64,000 nucleotides of DNA, taken from NCBI GenBank assembly GCA_943787925.1, contig CALSOH010000001.1, forward strand, positions 701,609 through 765,608, given 5' to 3'. Source of the stretch: TMED14 sp003507115. Lineage in GTDB: Bacteria; Bacteroidota; Bacteroidia; Flavobacteriales; Schleiferiaceae. Shown here one piece after another: positions 1 to 9,354 of this stretch (position 1 is its first letter; the number at the start of each line of letters is the position of its first letter). The notes under the pieces are model-generated. The model was not told where the DNA came from and searched no databases. It worked only from the letters and a program-made list of their open reading frames with translations. Made by a program: the position numbers and the translations under genes.

Positions 1-388
1 CATCCAATGGAGTTCCGGGGCTGCGATGCAAGCAGATCAGGACATCAAATTCCGTCTGCATAAATTCGAGTGCATTGCCACTCTCGGGCTGGCCCCTCCA
101 CGTAAAGTCGTCAATGAAAATGAGCTGTCGGCCATTGTATAACACATTTTTGGGGCGCATCTGACCGGTCCACCCACACAGGGTGACAGCCCGTCGATCC
201 GTTTTTAGATGGGCAACTACCGCCCGGAGGGCTTCTAAATCGGCCCGGTGGGCATGGGCATCAAAAAGGATTCCAATGCGTCGCGACTGCGCCCACCCTT
301 TCCAGGGGAGGTGCACCACGCTGCGTTGCGATGCCTTATTCCATTGCCGAGCTCGATAGCCGGCACTTATTCGGTAGAGCCAATCCAT
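1..388 (-). CDS. conserved Bacteroidota hypothetical protein, DUF6913-like (3' end outside window)
   Basis: The frame is open from an ATG at 388 on the minus strand to the window edge, giving 129 codons without a stop. The protein begins MDWLYRISAGYRARQ and contains a basic N-terminal helix and a Rossmann-like core (GILFDAHAHRADLEALR, then LIFIDDFTWRG and DVLICLH). It is soluble, with no signal peptide or membrane segment. Its start lies inside the last codons of ligA (22-base overlap), so the two are translationally coupled. Small proteins of this kind sit beside ligA in many Bacteroidota genomes, which I recall as DUF6913; the function is unknown. The family name is from memory and moderately sure, the reading frame is very likely real. 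Confidence 0.6.
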   Translation of the reverse strand, partial: MDWLYRISAGYRARQWNKASQRSVVHLPWKGWAQSRRIGILFDAHAHRADLEALRAVVAHLKTDRRAVTLCGWTGQMRPKNVLYNGRQLIFIDDFTWRGQPESGNALEFMQTEFDVLICLHRSPGTPLD

Positions 389-2373
389 GTTCTAAATTCT
401 TCTTCGGTGAGCCAAGTTACGCCGAGGGCTTCGGCCTTGGTGCGCTTGCTCGGCCCCACCCCTTCTCCCGCCAAAAGAAAGTCGGTTTTTCCGCTGACAG
501 AACTCGCAATACGTCCTCCATTTTGTTCGACCGCCGTCTTAATTCCATCGCGGGTAAAGTGCGTGAAAACACCACTAATGACAAAGGTTTTGCCCCCCAG
601 AATGTCCGAAGCGCCCTCCGCGGCCTGGTAGGTCATTTGCAGTCCATGGGCCCGAAGACGTTCGACTTCCTGAAGGTGGGCGAGATCGGCGAAGAAGTCC
701 TCCACGCTGGCCGCAATCATAGGGCCGATGTCGCCCACATTTTCAAGGACCTCTGGGGTAGCTCTGGACAGTGTTTCAATACTACCAAAGTGCTTCGCCA
801 GCTTCTTGGCGACCGTTTCCCCCACGTGGCGAATTCCCAGGGCAAAGAGGACTCGCTCGAAGGGCACTGCTTTGGATGCCCTGAGGCCGTCCAAGGCATT
901 TTGAATGGACTTGTCTTTGAATTTATCCAGGCGTGCCCAGTGCTCCCAACCCAGGTCGTACAAGTCGGCGGGAGATTGTACCAAGCCCATGTCGACAAGT
1001 TGATCCACCGTTTCGGTCCCAATCCCTTCTATGTCCATGGCCTTTCGGTGGACGAAGTGCTCCAAACGACCCTTGATCTGAGGCGCACAGCCGTCCGTGT
1101 TCGGGCAGAAATGTTGCGCCTCTCCCTCCCTGCGCTGCAGGGTGCTTCCGCAATCAGGGCAATGACTCAAAAAGACGATGGACTGGGCATCCGCCGGTCG
1201 TTTGGACCGATCCACTTCCGTGATTTTCGGAATAATCTCTCCGCCTTTTTCAACCGAAACCATATCGCCCAGATGGAGATCCAGCTTGGCAATTTGGTCG
1301 GCGTTGTGGATGGACGCCCGCTTCACTACCGTTCCAGACAACCATACGGGCTCCAGCACGGCGACCGGGGTGATCGCACCCGTCCTGCCCACTTGATACA
1401 CGACGTCGAGCAGGGGGGTCAGGGCTTTCTCCGCGTTAAACTTGTAGGCCATGGCCCATCGCGGGGATTTGGCCGTACTGCCCAAGCGCTGTTGAAGGGC
1501 GGTGGATTCAATTTTGATCACGGCCCCATCGATAGCAAAGGGCAAGTGCTGCCGCTCTATGTCCCAATGTGATAGAAAATGGTGTATTTCGGTCACGTTG
1601 GCACAACTCTCCACCCAGCGATCTGAGCGAGAAGGCGTCGGAAATCCCCATCCCCGGATAGCCTCCAAGGCTTCTCGATGGCTCGAGAACTGTCGATCCT
1701 CCGAGTACACGGAATAGATGAATGCGGATAATCCCCTTCGGGCAACTTCCGCCGAGTCTTGCATTTTTAACGTGCCGCTGGCCGCATTGCGCGGGTTGGC
1801 AAAGGTGTCCTGCCCAGCGGCCTCGCGGCGCGCATTCAGGGCTTCAAATTTTTCAAAGGTGTAGACCACTTCTCCACGGACCTCAAGTTCTTGGGGGGCG
1901 TCCAGGGGCAAGGTGAGCGGAATGGACGAGATGGTCCGGATATTCACGGATACATCATCGCCTTTTTCTCCATCACCCCGGGTGAGAGCACGCACTAACT
2001 GGCGATTTTCGTACCACAAGGAAATGGCGACCCCATCGTACTTGAGTTCGGCACTCCAGGTGACGGGTTCCCCAGCGCTGGCCTCCGCACGCTCGACAAA
2101 TTCCGCCAGCTCTTCCGCGCTGTACGAATTGCTCAGACTCAGCATCGGGCGTTTATGCGCTATGGCATCAAAGGACTTCACCACGGTCCCTCCTACCCGC
2201 TGGGTGGGACTATTTGGGTCAAAAGCCTCCGGAAACAGGGCCTCTAAATCCTGCAATTCGCGAAGCAGTGCGTCAAAGCCCGCATCCGAAATACTCGGAG
2301 CATCCTCTACGTAATAGCGTCGGTTGTGTTCATGCAGTTCAGCACGTAGCGTCTGGATCCGTTCAAGGCTCAT
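367..2373 (-). CDS. ligA: NAD-dependent DNA ligase LigA
   Basis: Seals nicks in duplex DNA using NAD+, in Okazaki fragment joining and repair. The protein is 668 residues, the usual LigA length. Domains in order: Ia at 1-60 (YYVEDAPSISDAGFDALL), adenylation domain with the KYDG motif whose K111 takes the AMP, OB fold near 320-400, a four-cysteine zinc finger (C405, C408, C423, C429), helix-hairpin-helix repeats near 430-570 and a C-terminal BRCT domain (GKTFVISGVF). Every catalytic element seen is intact. The gene lies downstream of prmC in the same direction with a 20-base gap and overlaps the following small gene, suggesting a leftward operon. Identification is essentially certain. Confidence 0.98.
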   Translation of the reverse strand: MSLERIQTLRAELHEHNRRYYVEDAPSISDAGFDALLRELQDLEALFPEAFDPNSPTQRVGGTVVKSFDAIAHKRPMLSLSNSYSAEELAEFVERAEASAGEPVTWSAELKYDGVAISLWYENRQLVRALTRGDGEKGDDVSVNIRTISSIPLTLPLDAPQELEVRGEVVYTFEKFEALNARREAAGQDTFANPRNAASGTLKMQDSAEVARRGLSAFIYSVYSEDRQFSSHREALEAIRGWGFPTPSRSDRWVESCANVTEIHHFLSHWDIERQHLPFAIDGAVIKIESTALQQRLGSTAKSPRWAMAYKFNAEKALTPLLDVVYQVGRTGAITPVAVLEPVWLSGTVVKRASIHNADQIAKLDLHLGDMVSVEKGGEIIPKITEVDRSKRPADAQSIVFLSHCPDCGSTLQRREGEAQHFCPNTDGCAPQIKGRLEHFVHRKAMDIEGIGTETVDQLVDMGLVQSPADLYDLGWEHWARLDKFKDKSIQNALDGLRASKAVPFERVLFALGIRHVGETVAKKLAKHFGSIETLSRATPEVLENVGDIGPMIAASVEDFFADLAHLQEVERLRAHGLQMTYQAAEGASDILGGKTFVISGVFTHFTRDGIKTAVEQNGGRIASSVSGKTDFLLAGEGVGPSKRTKAEALGVTWLTEEEFRTWIGSTE

Positions 2374-2393
2374 AGGTCAAAAATAGGGTCTGC

Positions 2394-3245
2394 TCAGAGC
2401 TTCTGGGCGGAAATAAAGCGTTCTTTTCCACAAAAATCTCGATGGATTTGAACATCCTTCCAATTCGAAGGGTAGGCGAAGAGTTTGGCCGTAGACTGGG
2501 CATGGTCTGCATGACATTCTAACCACAGGCTGCCTCCCGACCGAAGCTGATAGCTCGCCCATACCTGAAGGCGGCGATAAAAAAATAGGACATCCTCTGC
2601 GGGAGAGAAGAGAGCCAGCGAGGGCTCATAGTCGCGTACACTCGCATCCAAGGTGCACTCTTCGTCGGGATGAATGTAGGGCGGATTGGATACTAAAATA
2701 TCCCAGGCCTCTGCGGGTCCCGAAGGGGGATCGCTCAATGAGGCATTCCGCCAAGCGATATCGAGCCCCGTGGTCTGTCCGTTCCTTCGCGCCAAGGATA
2801 AGGCCTCCTCACTGACGTCCCACCCTGCCACATGCCAAAGAGAACGCGCATGTTTCATCCCTAGCGCTAAGCATCCACTCCCCGTAGACCAATCCAGAGC
2901 TTGCAGGGCGGCATCCTCGGGGTGCTGAGCAAGGAGCATCCCCAGGAGTTCTTCGGTTTCAGGCCGTGGAATCAGGGCTCGATGGTCAATGCTCACCTGA
3001 AGGCCTGCAAAGTCCACGAAGCCGACGATGTGTGCCCAAGGTTCATGCGCTGCCAAGCGACGAAGGACCTCGAGGTGGTTTTCCACATGGGGTAGGGCTT
3101 CCAGGGGATTCTCAAGTGCATAAGCCAAGCGGCTCTCCCCAACCCATTCAGTCCAGCGTGCCCACAAGGCCCTCACCTCTTCTGGGGGCACTCCCGCGGA
3201 CTGCAGGGTCAGTTGGAAATGGGATTGGAAGGCCGCACGGGTCAT
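2394..3245 (-). CDS. prmC: peptide chain release factor N(5)-glutamine methyltransferase PrmC
   Basis: Methylates the glutamine of the GGQ motif in release factors RF1 and RF2 using SAM. The 283-residue protein has the N-terminal helical domain (1-95) and a Rossmann SAM-binding domain with the motif DWSTGSGCLAL (about 118-127) and the family signature NPPY at 187-190, which holds the substrate glutamine. An upstream in-frame ATG at 3284 exists, but it would place the start inside ribD. The ATG at 3245 is preferred because a TACCTTTA promoter element ends four bases before it. Divergent from ribD, with only 30 bases between the two start codons. Confidence 0.95.
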   Translation of the reverse strand: MTRAAFQSHFQLTLQSAGVPPEEVRALWARWTEWVGESRLAYALENPLEALPHVENHLEVLRRLAAHEPWAHIVGFVDFAGLQVSIDHRALIPRPETEELLGMLLAQHPEDAALQALDWSTGSGCLALGMKHARSLWHVAGWDVSEEALSLARRNGQTTGLDIAWRNASLSDPPSGPAEAWDILVSNPPYIHPDEECTLDASVRDYEPSLALFSPAEDVLFFYRRLQVWASYQLRSGGSLWLECHADHAQSTAKLFAYPSNWKDVQIHRDFCGKERFISAQKL

Positions 3246-3275
3246 TCGATAAAGGTAGGGATGTACCTTCGCAGC
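3246..3275. promoter_or_regulatory. divergent promoters of prmC and ribD
   Basis: The 30-base gap holds two Bacteroidota-type minus-7 elements (consensus TAnnTTTG) facing apart: TACCTTCG at 3264-3271 for ribD and TACCTTTA on the minus strand for prmC. Each ends exactly four bases before its start codon, so both transcripts should be leaderless or nearly so. There is no room for a riboswitch. Confidence 0.6.
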
Positions 3276-4307
3276 ATGACACATTCAGAAGGGATTTTAC
3301 GCTGTTTAGCGCTCGCTCAAAAAGCCGGCGGATATGTTCACCCCAACCCGTGGGTGGGTGCGCTGATTGTGCATGAAGGGCGTGTTCTCGGAGAAGGTTA
3401 TCATCACAAGGCAGGCCAAGCCCACGCCGAGGTGGAAGCCCTGCGCGCCCTAGCTCCGGAAGACCGCGCCCTTCTTCCGCACGCGACGATGTACGTGAAT
3501 TTGGAGCCCTGTGCTCACCGGGGGAAAACACCTCCCTGTGCGGATGCTCTCGTGGAGGCGGGCATTGGCGAGGTGGTCGTCGGCACCGAAGACCCCAATC
3601 CCCTAGTGAGCGGCCAAGGCATTGCCCGCCTGCGCGAGGCAGGAATACACGTGACCGTCGGCATCGAGGAGGCCGCATGCCGCTGGCTAAACCGTCGATT
3701 CTTCCATGCCATCACCACCGGGATGCCCTATCTCGTGCTCAAATGGGCCGAGAGCGCCGATGGCTTTATCGATGGGATTCGGAGCATCGAACATCCAGGT
3801 CCCTACCGGATTTCCAATGAAGCGTCGCGTACATATGTCCATCAGTGGCGGAGTGAAGAGGCCGGCATTCTCGTGGGTTGGGGCACCTATGTGGCCGATG
3901 AACCCGCATTGACCGTCCGGGAAGTGTCCGGTGCCCAACCACAGCGCATTCTTTGGTCGACGCGAGGAACCTGGGATGTCGAGGAAGGTTGGAAAATTTG
4001 GGCCGCCAAACGGCACCCCAAACCCTGGGAAGCCTTTCAGCGCTTCGCCCGTGAAAGTGGTCTGCGGAGCATTTTTATCGAAGGGGGCGCCGCCACCCTA
4101 CAAAGTCTTTTAGATCACGGCCTTTGGAACGAGGTGCGCATCCTACGTAGCCCCATCGAACTGGGCCGCGGGGTTCCCGCCCCAAAGATGCCTGCATCCG
4201 CCATTTTAAGTCGGGCAGAAAACCGCCCTGAGGGAATTCAACCTCTTCCCGACGCCATTGGGGACAATGCGGTGGATGTTTATCTCCCGTCTATCTTAGA
4301 GTCATGA
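3276..4307 (+). CDS. ribD: bifunctional riboflavin biosynthesis deaminase/reductase RibD
   Basis: Carries out two steps of riboflavin synthesis: deamination of the GTP-derived diaminopyrimidine, then NADPH reduction of the ribosyl chain. The 343-residue protein has the zinc deaminase domain first (H50-A-E52, then PC at C79 and PPC at C88 completing the zinc site) and the RibD C-terminal reductase domain from about 150 (VLKWAESADGFI, later FIEGGAATLQSLL). An upstream in-frame start at 3213 is rejected: it would overlap prmC, and a TACCTTCG element sits four bases before the ATG at 3276. No FMN riboswitch precedes it. The last four bases overlap the next gene (ATGA). Confidence 0.96.
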   Translation: MTHSEGILRCLALAQKAGGYVHPNPWVGALIVHEGRVLGEGYHHKAGQAHAEVEALRALAPEDRALLPHATMYVNLEPCAHRGKTPPCADALVEAGIGEVVVGTEDPNPLVSGQGIARLREAGIHVTVGIEEAACRWLNRRFFHAITTGMPYLVLKWAESADGFIDGIRSIEHPGPYRISNEASRTYVHQWRSEEAGILVGWGTYVADEPALTVREVSGAQPQRILWSTRGTWDVEEGWKIWAAKRHPKPWEAFQRFARESGLRSIFIEGGAATLQSLLDHGLWNEVRILRSPIELGRGVPAPKMPASAILSRAENRPEGIQPLPDAIGDNAVDVYLPSILES

Positions 4308-5977
4308 AGCGTTTTTTCGGAACCCTAGTGTGCCTCGGGTGGACTTTTGCCCTCTGGGGCCAAGGCTATGACTTGCCTCAAAAACAACGTTTTCCGCGCG
4401 TCCAACTCTCCAGTGTGGAGGCCACGGAAGCATTTTCATGGTGGAGTTTGGAGCATACCTATCCGAGAGAAATCCGCTGGACGCATCAGGCAAGTACAGA
4501 GAGTCCTGGTGGCTGGCACCACCGCTATCAGGCAGAATTTGGTGGCCTTCCCTTGCACGGAGCCGAGCTGGTTCTTTTTGTGGACCATGCCCACCGGCTT
4601 CGAGGTGCTCAATGGGCCGATTTTCTCACTCTTCCGGCCACCCTTCCGCCGAGTCATGCCGATGCCGCCCTTTGGCAGGACGGCGTATGGAACTGGATTA
4701 CCTGGGAGGATCACGAAGCCGCCCATCCGAGAACTTGGGAACGCTATGCCCGACACGCCCTGACCGGAGACATAATTCAACAGCGAGATATGCTTCTGCA
4801 TGCCACGGATAGCATTGGGCGGGCCTTGGTTTTTCGACCTGACCCCTTGGTCCGTGCCGGGGTAGTTTATGGCGGTGCCTACATTGATGACAACGACCAG
4901 AATACCGCTGTACTCGATCCACTTCGAGATACCGTGGCCGTGGGACTCACCTATTTCAATGGTCTGTTTACCCTGAGTAATTCCGCTGCGGTGATTCAAG
5001 AATTCGATGCACCATCGGTATCCATTCCTATGCAGGCCAATGCGGATTTCTTTTTCTCCCGCGCAGCACCCGGGTTTGAAATGACCAATGCCCTCTATCA
5101 CATTGAGCGCATCCGATTGCGCCTGGACAGTTTAGGGTTTGGAAGCCTCATGACCTATGCCATTCCGATAGATGTCAATGCCTTTAATGGGTTGGACAAT
5201 TCTGCCTTTGATCGGGCAACGAACCCTCCCCGATTGCTTTTCGGCGAAGGGGGCGTGGACGATGCAGAGGATTCGGATGTTATTGCCCATGAATATGGTC
5301 ATGCGTTGATTCATGCTGCGGCGCCCAATACCGTGAACGGGACCGAGCGTGAATGCATGGAGGAGGCGCTCTGTGACTATTTTGCGATGAGCCATTCGTT
5401 TCGTTGGGATAATTGGCGCTACCCATTCATCTTCAACTGGGACGGTCACAATCCTTTCTGGAGCGGTCGCATGGGCCTGAGTAGTAAGGACTACAGCCAG
5501 CTTACTTTTTCCAGCATTTACAGTCATACAGATGTATTTGCGGACCCTTTGGGCGTGACCATGGCGTTAATCGGGCCGAATGCTATGGACCGAATCGTCC
5601 TCGAATCCCTGTACAACTTCACCTCCTTTATGACCATGCCGCAAGCCGCCAACTGGATGTTGATGGCTGACACCGTGTTGAACAGCGCCCAAAACGCCTC
5701 GCTACTGCATTTGAATTTTGCCGCCCGAAATATCCTCAGTCCTCAAGTGGGTCAGCAGGAAGACTCACAGAAAGGTTCGATGGCTAGAGATCGATATTGT
5801 ACCCAAGACCAAGCATGGGATTTCACGGATGTGGGTGGAAGTGCTTGGGCCATGGATGGGCGTGTCGCCCGCACATGGACAGCGGGGGAAGCCGTGTATG
5901 GCTGGGAGTTGCCGGAAGGGGCCTACCTCATCTCCCGTCTGGATGGCACAACCTTTATGCTGTTCCTACATCCTTAA
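4304..5977 (+). CDS. secreted zinc metalloprotease (gluzincin, thermolysin/fungalysin-like) with short T9SS-type C-terminus
   Basis: A 557-residue exported peptidase. Residues 1-20 form a signal peptide (FFGTLVCLGWTFALWGQ). Residues 30-280 resemble an N-terminal propeptide of the FTP/PepSY kind. The zinc site is H329-E330-YG-H333 with E354 and D358 in an ExxxD arrangement, the gluzincin pattern of M4/M36 peptidases. The final stretch (LPEGAYLISRLDGTTFMLFL) looks like a shortened T9SS type A sorting signal, implying surface delivery. The start codon overlaps the ribD stop, so it is probably co-transcribed, although no functional link to riboflavin is evident. The M4 versus M36 assignment is open. 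Confidence 0.8.
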   Translation: MKRFFGTLVCLGWTFALWGQGYDLPQKQRFPRVQLSSVEATEAFSWWSLEHTYPREIRWTHQASTESPGGWHHRYQAEFGGLPLHGAELVLFVDHAHRLRGAQWADFLTLPATLPPSHADAALWQDGVWNWITWEDHEAAHPRTWERYARHALTGDIIQQRDMLLHATDSIGRALVFRPDPLVRAGVVYGGAYIDDNDQNTAVLDPLRDTVAVGLTYFNGLFTLSNSAAVIQEFDAPSVSIPMQANADFFFSRAAPGFEMTNALYHIERIRLRLDSLGFGSLMTYAIPIDVNAFNGLDNSAFDRATNPPRLLFGEGGVDDAEDSDVIAHEYGHALIHAAAPNTVNGTERECMEEALCDYFAMSHSFRWDNWRYPFIFNWDGHNPFWSGRMGLSSKDYSQLTFSSIYSHTDVFADPLGVTMALIGPNAMDRIVLESLYNFTSFMTMPQAANWMLMADTVLNSAQNASLLHLNFAARNILSPQVGQQEDSQKGSMARDRYCTQDQAWDFTDVGGSAWAMDGRVARTWTAGEAVYGWELPEGAYLISRLDGTTFMLFLHP

Positions 5978-5983
5978 ACGCGA

Positions 5984-6394
5984 TCATGAAAAGAACGGCG
6001 ACAGAGCAATTTGAATTGATTCTGGTGCCGGGCATGGCCGACCGGTCTCCGTTGACGCAAAGACGAGAAGCGCTCTTCCCGTGGTGGTCAATTCACCTGC
6101 TTCGTTAAAGACCTTGTAATCGAATGGGAGTCGGGTGCCTTGCGGAAAATCCGAAATCGTGGTTTCAATCGTGATTTCTTCGTCATAACGGACCGGTTTT
6201 TTGTACTGGATTTCCAATTGCGCCACCGGGAGCATGATACCTTGATCTTCCAAGTCGCGGTAACGAATTCCAATCGACCGAAGCGCTTCTACTCGACCCA
6301 TCTCAAAGAAGACGGCGTAGTTGCCGTAGTAGCAATAACCCATCTGATCTGTTTCGGCGTAACGGATACGCGTTTTCCATGTTGTAACAAACAT
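5984..6394 (-). CDS. acyl-CoA thioesterase, YbgC/4-hydroxybenzoyl-CoA thioesterase family
   Basis: A 136-residue single hotdog-fold protein predicted to hydrolyse acyl-CoA thioesters in the cytoplasm. The diagnostic stretch is near the N-terminus: RYAETDQMGYCYYGNY followed by FFEMGRVEALR, which holds the catalytic Asp and the helix of the YbgC family. The rest is regular hotdog beta strands (PVAQLEIQYKKPVRYDEEI). It converges with the metalloprotease (7 bases between stops) and diverges from dnaA across a 239-base AT-rich spacer. A thioesterase next to dnaA is a recurrent arrangement in Flavobacteriales. The physiological substrate cannot be told from sequence. Confidence 0.9.
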   Translation of the reverse strand: MFVTTWKTRIRYAETDQMGYCYYGNYAVFFEMGRVEALRSIGIRYRDLEDQGIMLPVAQLEIQYKKPVRYDEEITIETTISDFPQGTRLPFDYKVFNEAGELTTTGRALLVFASTETGRPCPAPESIQIALSPFFS

Positions 6395-6633
6395 TAATAT
6401 TTATCTTTAATTACTTATTATCAACTGTTTAGATTGCGATTTATTGATGTTCACGACGACTTGAAAGAAAGCATCATGAGCAAAAAAAACTTTAAAATCA
6501 ATACCCATTTAATTTTTTTTCAACGGATTTAATTGACACTTTCGTGAACCCTAAGAACGTCTCGCGACACACCCCCTTTCATGTCGCCGATTGGCTCGAT
6601 TAGGACCCTAAACTTAAACGATTATAACGCACG
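6395..6633. other. AT-rich spacer upstream of dnaA
   Basis: A 239-base non-coding stretch between the divergent thioesterase and dnaA, with A/T runs around 6395-6540 and more balanced sequence near dnaA. I see no convincing cluster of DnaA boxes: the closest word, TTATCAACT near 6418, has two differences from TTATnCACA. No clear TAnnTTTG element lies near the dnaA start. It may hold the dnaA promoter, but origin function cannot be claimed. Confidence 0.4.
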
Positions 6634-8070
6634 ATGGAGCGAACTGCTGAAGCCGTCTGGAGAAATTGTCTGAACTATGTCCAGGACAACATTAGTCCGC
6701 AAGCATACAAGACATGGTTTCTTCCTATTCGGCCGGTAAAGCTCCAGAGCAAGGTCATTACCTTACAAGTGCCGAGTAAATTTGTGTACGAGTGGCTCGA
6801 AGCCCACTACATCAAGTTGCTCAAATCGGCGATTACCAAAGAACTCGGTCCCGACGCACGCCTTGTGTATTCGATTGTCATGGACCAAGACACGGCTCAC
6901 TTGGAAGTCAATAAAGTCGATATTCCCAGTTCAAACCGTGGCCCCATCGAAAACCCACAAGTTTCTCTGCCCGCTCGAATTGGCGGAGAGGAAGGAATTC
7001 GAAACCCTTTCATCATCCCTGGCCTCAAGAAAGTAAATATTGAGAGTCAGCTCAATCCAAACTATACATTCGAGAGCTTCATTGAAGGTGACTGCAACCG
7101 ACTCGCGCGCTCAGCAGGCTATGCTGTTGCACAGAAACCCGGTGGCACCTCGTTCAATCCCCTTTTAATTTACGGGGGTGTCGGGCTTGGCAAGACCCAC
7201 TTGGCTCATTCCATCGGCATCGAAATCAAAGACCGCTTCCCGGAGAAGACGGTGCTCTATGTTTCCGCTGAACGCTTTACGCAGCAATTTATTGATGCTA
7301 TTCGCAACAACACGAAAAATGACTTCGTCCATTTCTATCAGTTGATCGATGTGCTCATCATGGATGACGTTCAGTCCTTCAGTGGCAAGGAGAAAACTCA
7401 GGACGTTTTCTTTGAAATTTTTAACCACTTGCACCAACAAGGCAAGCAAGTTATCCTGACTTCAGACCGTGCCCCTGTTGATTTACAAGGAATGGAACAG
7501 CGTTTATTATCCCGCTTTAAGTGGGGTTTGTCCGCAGATTTGCAGCGTCCTGATTTAGAAACACGTATTGCCATTCTCAGCCAGAAACTTTATGCGGACG
7601 GCATTGAAATGCCCAACGATGTGATAGAGTATTTGGCGTACAGCATCACGAGCAATGTGCGTGAGCTGGAAGGGGCCCTTATCTCACTCCTCGCCCAGTC
7701 TTCCTTGAACCGCAAGAAGATAACCGTGGAACTTGCGAAGCAAATGATTGACAAGTTTGTCAAGAACACCACGCGTGAGGTCAGTGTAGACTTTATCCAA
7801 AAAGTAGTCTGTGACTACTTTGACATGCCCATGGAATTGCTCAAAAGCAAAACGCGCAAGCGTGAAATTGTTCAGGCGCGTCAATTGACCATGTATTTCT
7901 CCAAGCAGCTCACCAAGAATAGTTTGGCGGCCATCGGTGCACAATGCGGGAACAAAGACCATGCAACCGTTCTCCATGCTTGCCGCACGGTAAGCAACTT
8001 AGCTGAAACGGATAAACGTTTCCGCACGTATGTGGACGATATTAAAAAGAAGTTGAACTTGGTGGGATGA
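6634..8070 (+). CDS. dnaA: chromosomal replication initiator protein DnaA
   Basis: ATP-dependent initiator that binds and melts the replication origin. The 478-residue protein shows all four domains: domain I (1-80, interaction with DnaB), a linker (about 90-140), the AAA+ domain with Walker A GGVGLGKT near 181-189 and Walker B VLIMDDVQSF near 245, and the C-terminal DNA-binding domain IV ending in the signature GNKDHATVLHACRTV. All motifs are intact. The stop overlaps the start of the phosphatase gene (ATGA), forming an operon that is common in Bacteroidota. Confidence 0.99.
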   Translation: MERTAEAVWRNCLNYVQDNISPQAYKTWFLPIRPVKLQSKVITLQVPSKFVYEWLEAHYIKLLKSAITKELGPDARLVYSIVMDQDTAHLEVNKVDIPSSNRGPIENPQVSLPARIGGEEGIRNPFIIPGLKKVNIESQLNPNYTFESFIEGDCNRLARSAGYAVAQKPGGTSFNPLLIYGGVGLGKTHLAHSIGIEIKDRFPEKTVLYVSAERFTQQFIDAIRNNTKNDFVHFYQLIDVLIMDDVQSFSGKEKTQDVFFEIFNHLHQQGKQVILTSDRAPVDLQGMEQRLLSRFKWGLSADLQRPDLETRIAILSQKLYADGIEMPNDVIEYLAYSITSNVRELEGALISLLAQSSLNRKKITVELAKQMIDKFVKNTTREVSVDFIQKVVCDYFDMPMELLKSKTRKREIVQARQLTMYFSKQLTKNSLAAIGAQCGNKDHATVLHACRTVSNLAETDKRFRTYVDDIKKKLNLVG

Positions 8071-8543
8071 ACCCCCGTTCCGTCCTCTTTGTCTGTTTAG
8101 GGAATATTTGCCGCTCCCCCGTCGCGGAGGGCGTTTTTCGGCGTGCCTTGGTCCAGCGTGTCGGATCGGATGCTGCCCTCTGGACGATTGACTCAGCTGG
8201 GACTTCGGATTACCATGCGGGTGAAGCTCCTGACCAACGCTCCCAGGCTTCTGCATTAAGACATGGCGTAGACATTTCAACGTTGGCCTCTCGGCCATTT
8301 CGTCCAGAGGATTTTGAGAAATTTGACCACATTCTCGTGATGGATAGTTCGAACCATGTGAATGTGAGCCGGCTCACGGAGAATCCTTCCCACCTAGCCA
8401 AAGTTCGGTTGGTGCTGGATGTTTCTTTCCCGGGCGAGAACAAGCCGGTTCCCGACCCATATTATGGAGGAGAACATGGGTTTGAACAGGTATTTCAATT
8501 GTTGGCGCAAGCCTCTGAAGATTGGTTAGACCAATGGGCTTAG
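8067..8543 (+). CDS. low-molecular-weight protein tyrosine phosphatase
   Basis: A 158-residue cytoplasmic phosphatase of the LMW-PTP family. The catalytic P-loop CLGNICRS starts at C10 (nucleophile) with R16 binding phosphate, and the acid Asp lies in the PDPYYGG motif near the C-terminus; both are intact. It overlaps dnaA by four bases upstream and the methyltransferase gene by ten bases downstream, so the three genes are almost certainly one transcript. The protein targets are unknown. The link with dnaA is positional and conserved in Flavobacteriales rather than explained mechanistically. Confidence 0.95.
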   Translation: MNPRSVLFVCLGNICRSPVAEGVFRRALVQRVGSDAALWTIDSAGTSDYHAGEAPDQRSQASALRHGVDISTLASRPFRPEDFEKFDHILVMDSSNHVNVSRLTENPSHLAKVRLVLDVSFPGENKPVPDPYYGGEHGFEQVFQLLAQASEDWLDQWA

Positions 8544-9259
8544 GCGACTTACATCTCCTGCCCGTGCCCTTAGCTGAGGGATCCGCCGCTCGTGTATTTC
8601 CCCCAGAAGTTCACTCTAAGGCCGCAAGCCTTCGGCATTGGATTGTCGAAACGCCCAAAACGGCCCGGGCACACCTTAAAATCCTAGCGCCCGACGTTCC
8701 GGTTTCAGAACATCAGCTTTTCCCACTTGACAAGCACCACCCAGAGCGACAAGGACTGTCCATGCTCGCCCCATGCCTAGCCGGAACATCCATGGGTTTG
8801 ATTTCTGATGCGGGAGTACCCGGCGTCGCTGACCCGGGTAGCCGGGTCATTGAGGCGGCGCATGAGGCCGGCATTCGGGTCATACCATGGGTTGGCCCCT
8901 CATCCATTCTCCTTGGGCTCATGGCCTCGGGGTTCAACGGACAACAGTTCCAATTCTTGGGCTATCTACCCCACGATAGCGGTGAACGCAAACGGCAATG
9001 GTCCGCCATGGAGCGCGCAGTCCGCCAAGGACAAACCCAAATATTTATCGAAACCCCCTACCGGAACGAGAAGCTGATGGAAGAGGCACTTCAGTATCTA
9101 GGGCCCGATTTACACCTGTGTGTTGCCTGTGATTTGTCCGCCAAGACCGAATACCTGAAGAGTCAGACGATAGCAGCATGGAAAAAGGATACCTCGCGGC
9201 CTGATTTACACAAACGACCCACGATTTTTCTTGTCGGTCGGTCCAATCGTATTCTCTAA
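8534..9259 (+). CDS. SAM-dependent methyltransferase, RsmI-related tetrapyrrole-methylase fold
   Basis: A 241-residue protein of the RsmI (16S rRNA 2'-O-ribose methyltransferase) superfamily. It shows the N-terminal strand LHLLPVPLAEG in place of the RsmI PTPIGNL loop, the motif ISDAGVPGVADPGSRVI that forms part of the SAM pocket, GPSSILLGLMASGF and the late IETPYRN motif. The ATG at 8534 overlaps the phosphatase stop and is preferred over 8522, four codons earlier. Bacteroidota carry this shorter variant beside or in addition to true RsmI, so exact substrate identity with C1402 of 16S rRNA is not assured. Confidence 0.85.
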   Translation: MGLGDLHLLPVPLAEGSAARVFPPEVHSKAASLRHWIVETPKTARAHLKILAPDVPVSEHQLFPLDKHHPERQGLSMLAPCLAGTSMGLISDAGVPGVADPGSRVIEAAHEAGIRVIPWVGPSSILLGLMASGFNGQQFQFLGYLPHDSGERKRQWSAMERAVRQGQTQIFIETPYRNEKLMEEALQYLGPDLHLCVACDLSAKTEYLKSQTIAAWKKDTSRPDLHKRPTIFLVGRSNRIL

Positions 9260-9354
9260 GTCCCCCTCGCCTTCATCCGAAGGGTTTGCCAACCCATCTG
9301 GGTAGCCCAGAACCAGAATCAAGACTTGCCATTACGAAGGGAAAAGCCGTGCCG

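Noticed and set aside
331..1572. Long plus-strand frame opposite ligA
   Set aside because: It is antisense to a certain ligA and its translation has no protein-like features.
3246..3275. FMN riboswitch before ribD
   Set aside because: The gap between divergent starts is 30 bases and holds promoter elements; there is no space for an aptamer.
6395..6633. Chromosomal origin with DnaA boxes upstream of dnaA
   Set aside because: Only two-mismatch matches to TTATnCACA are present; a one-base-off word near 15753 is also expected by chance in 64 kb.
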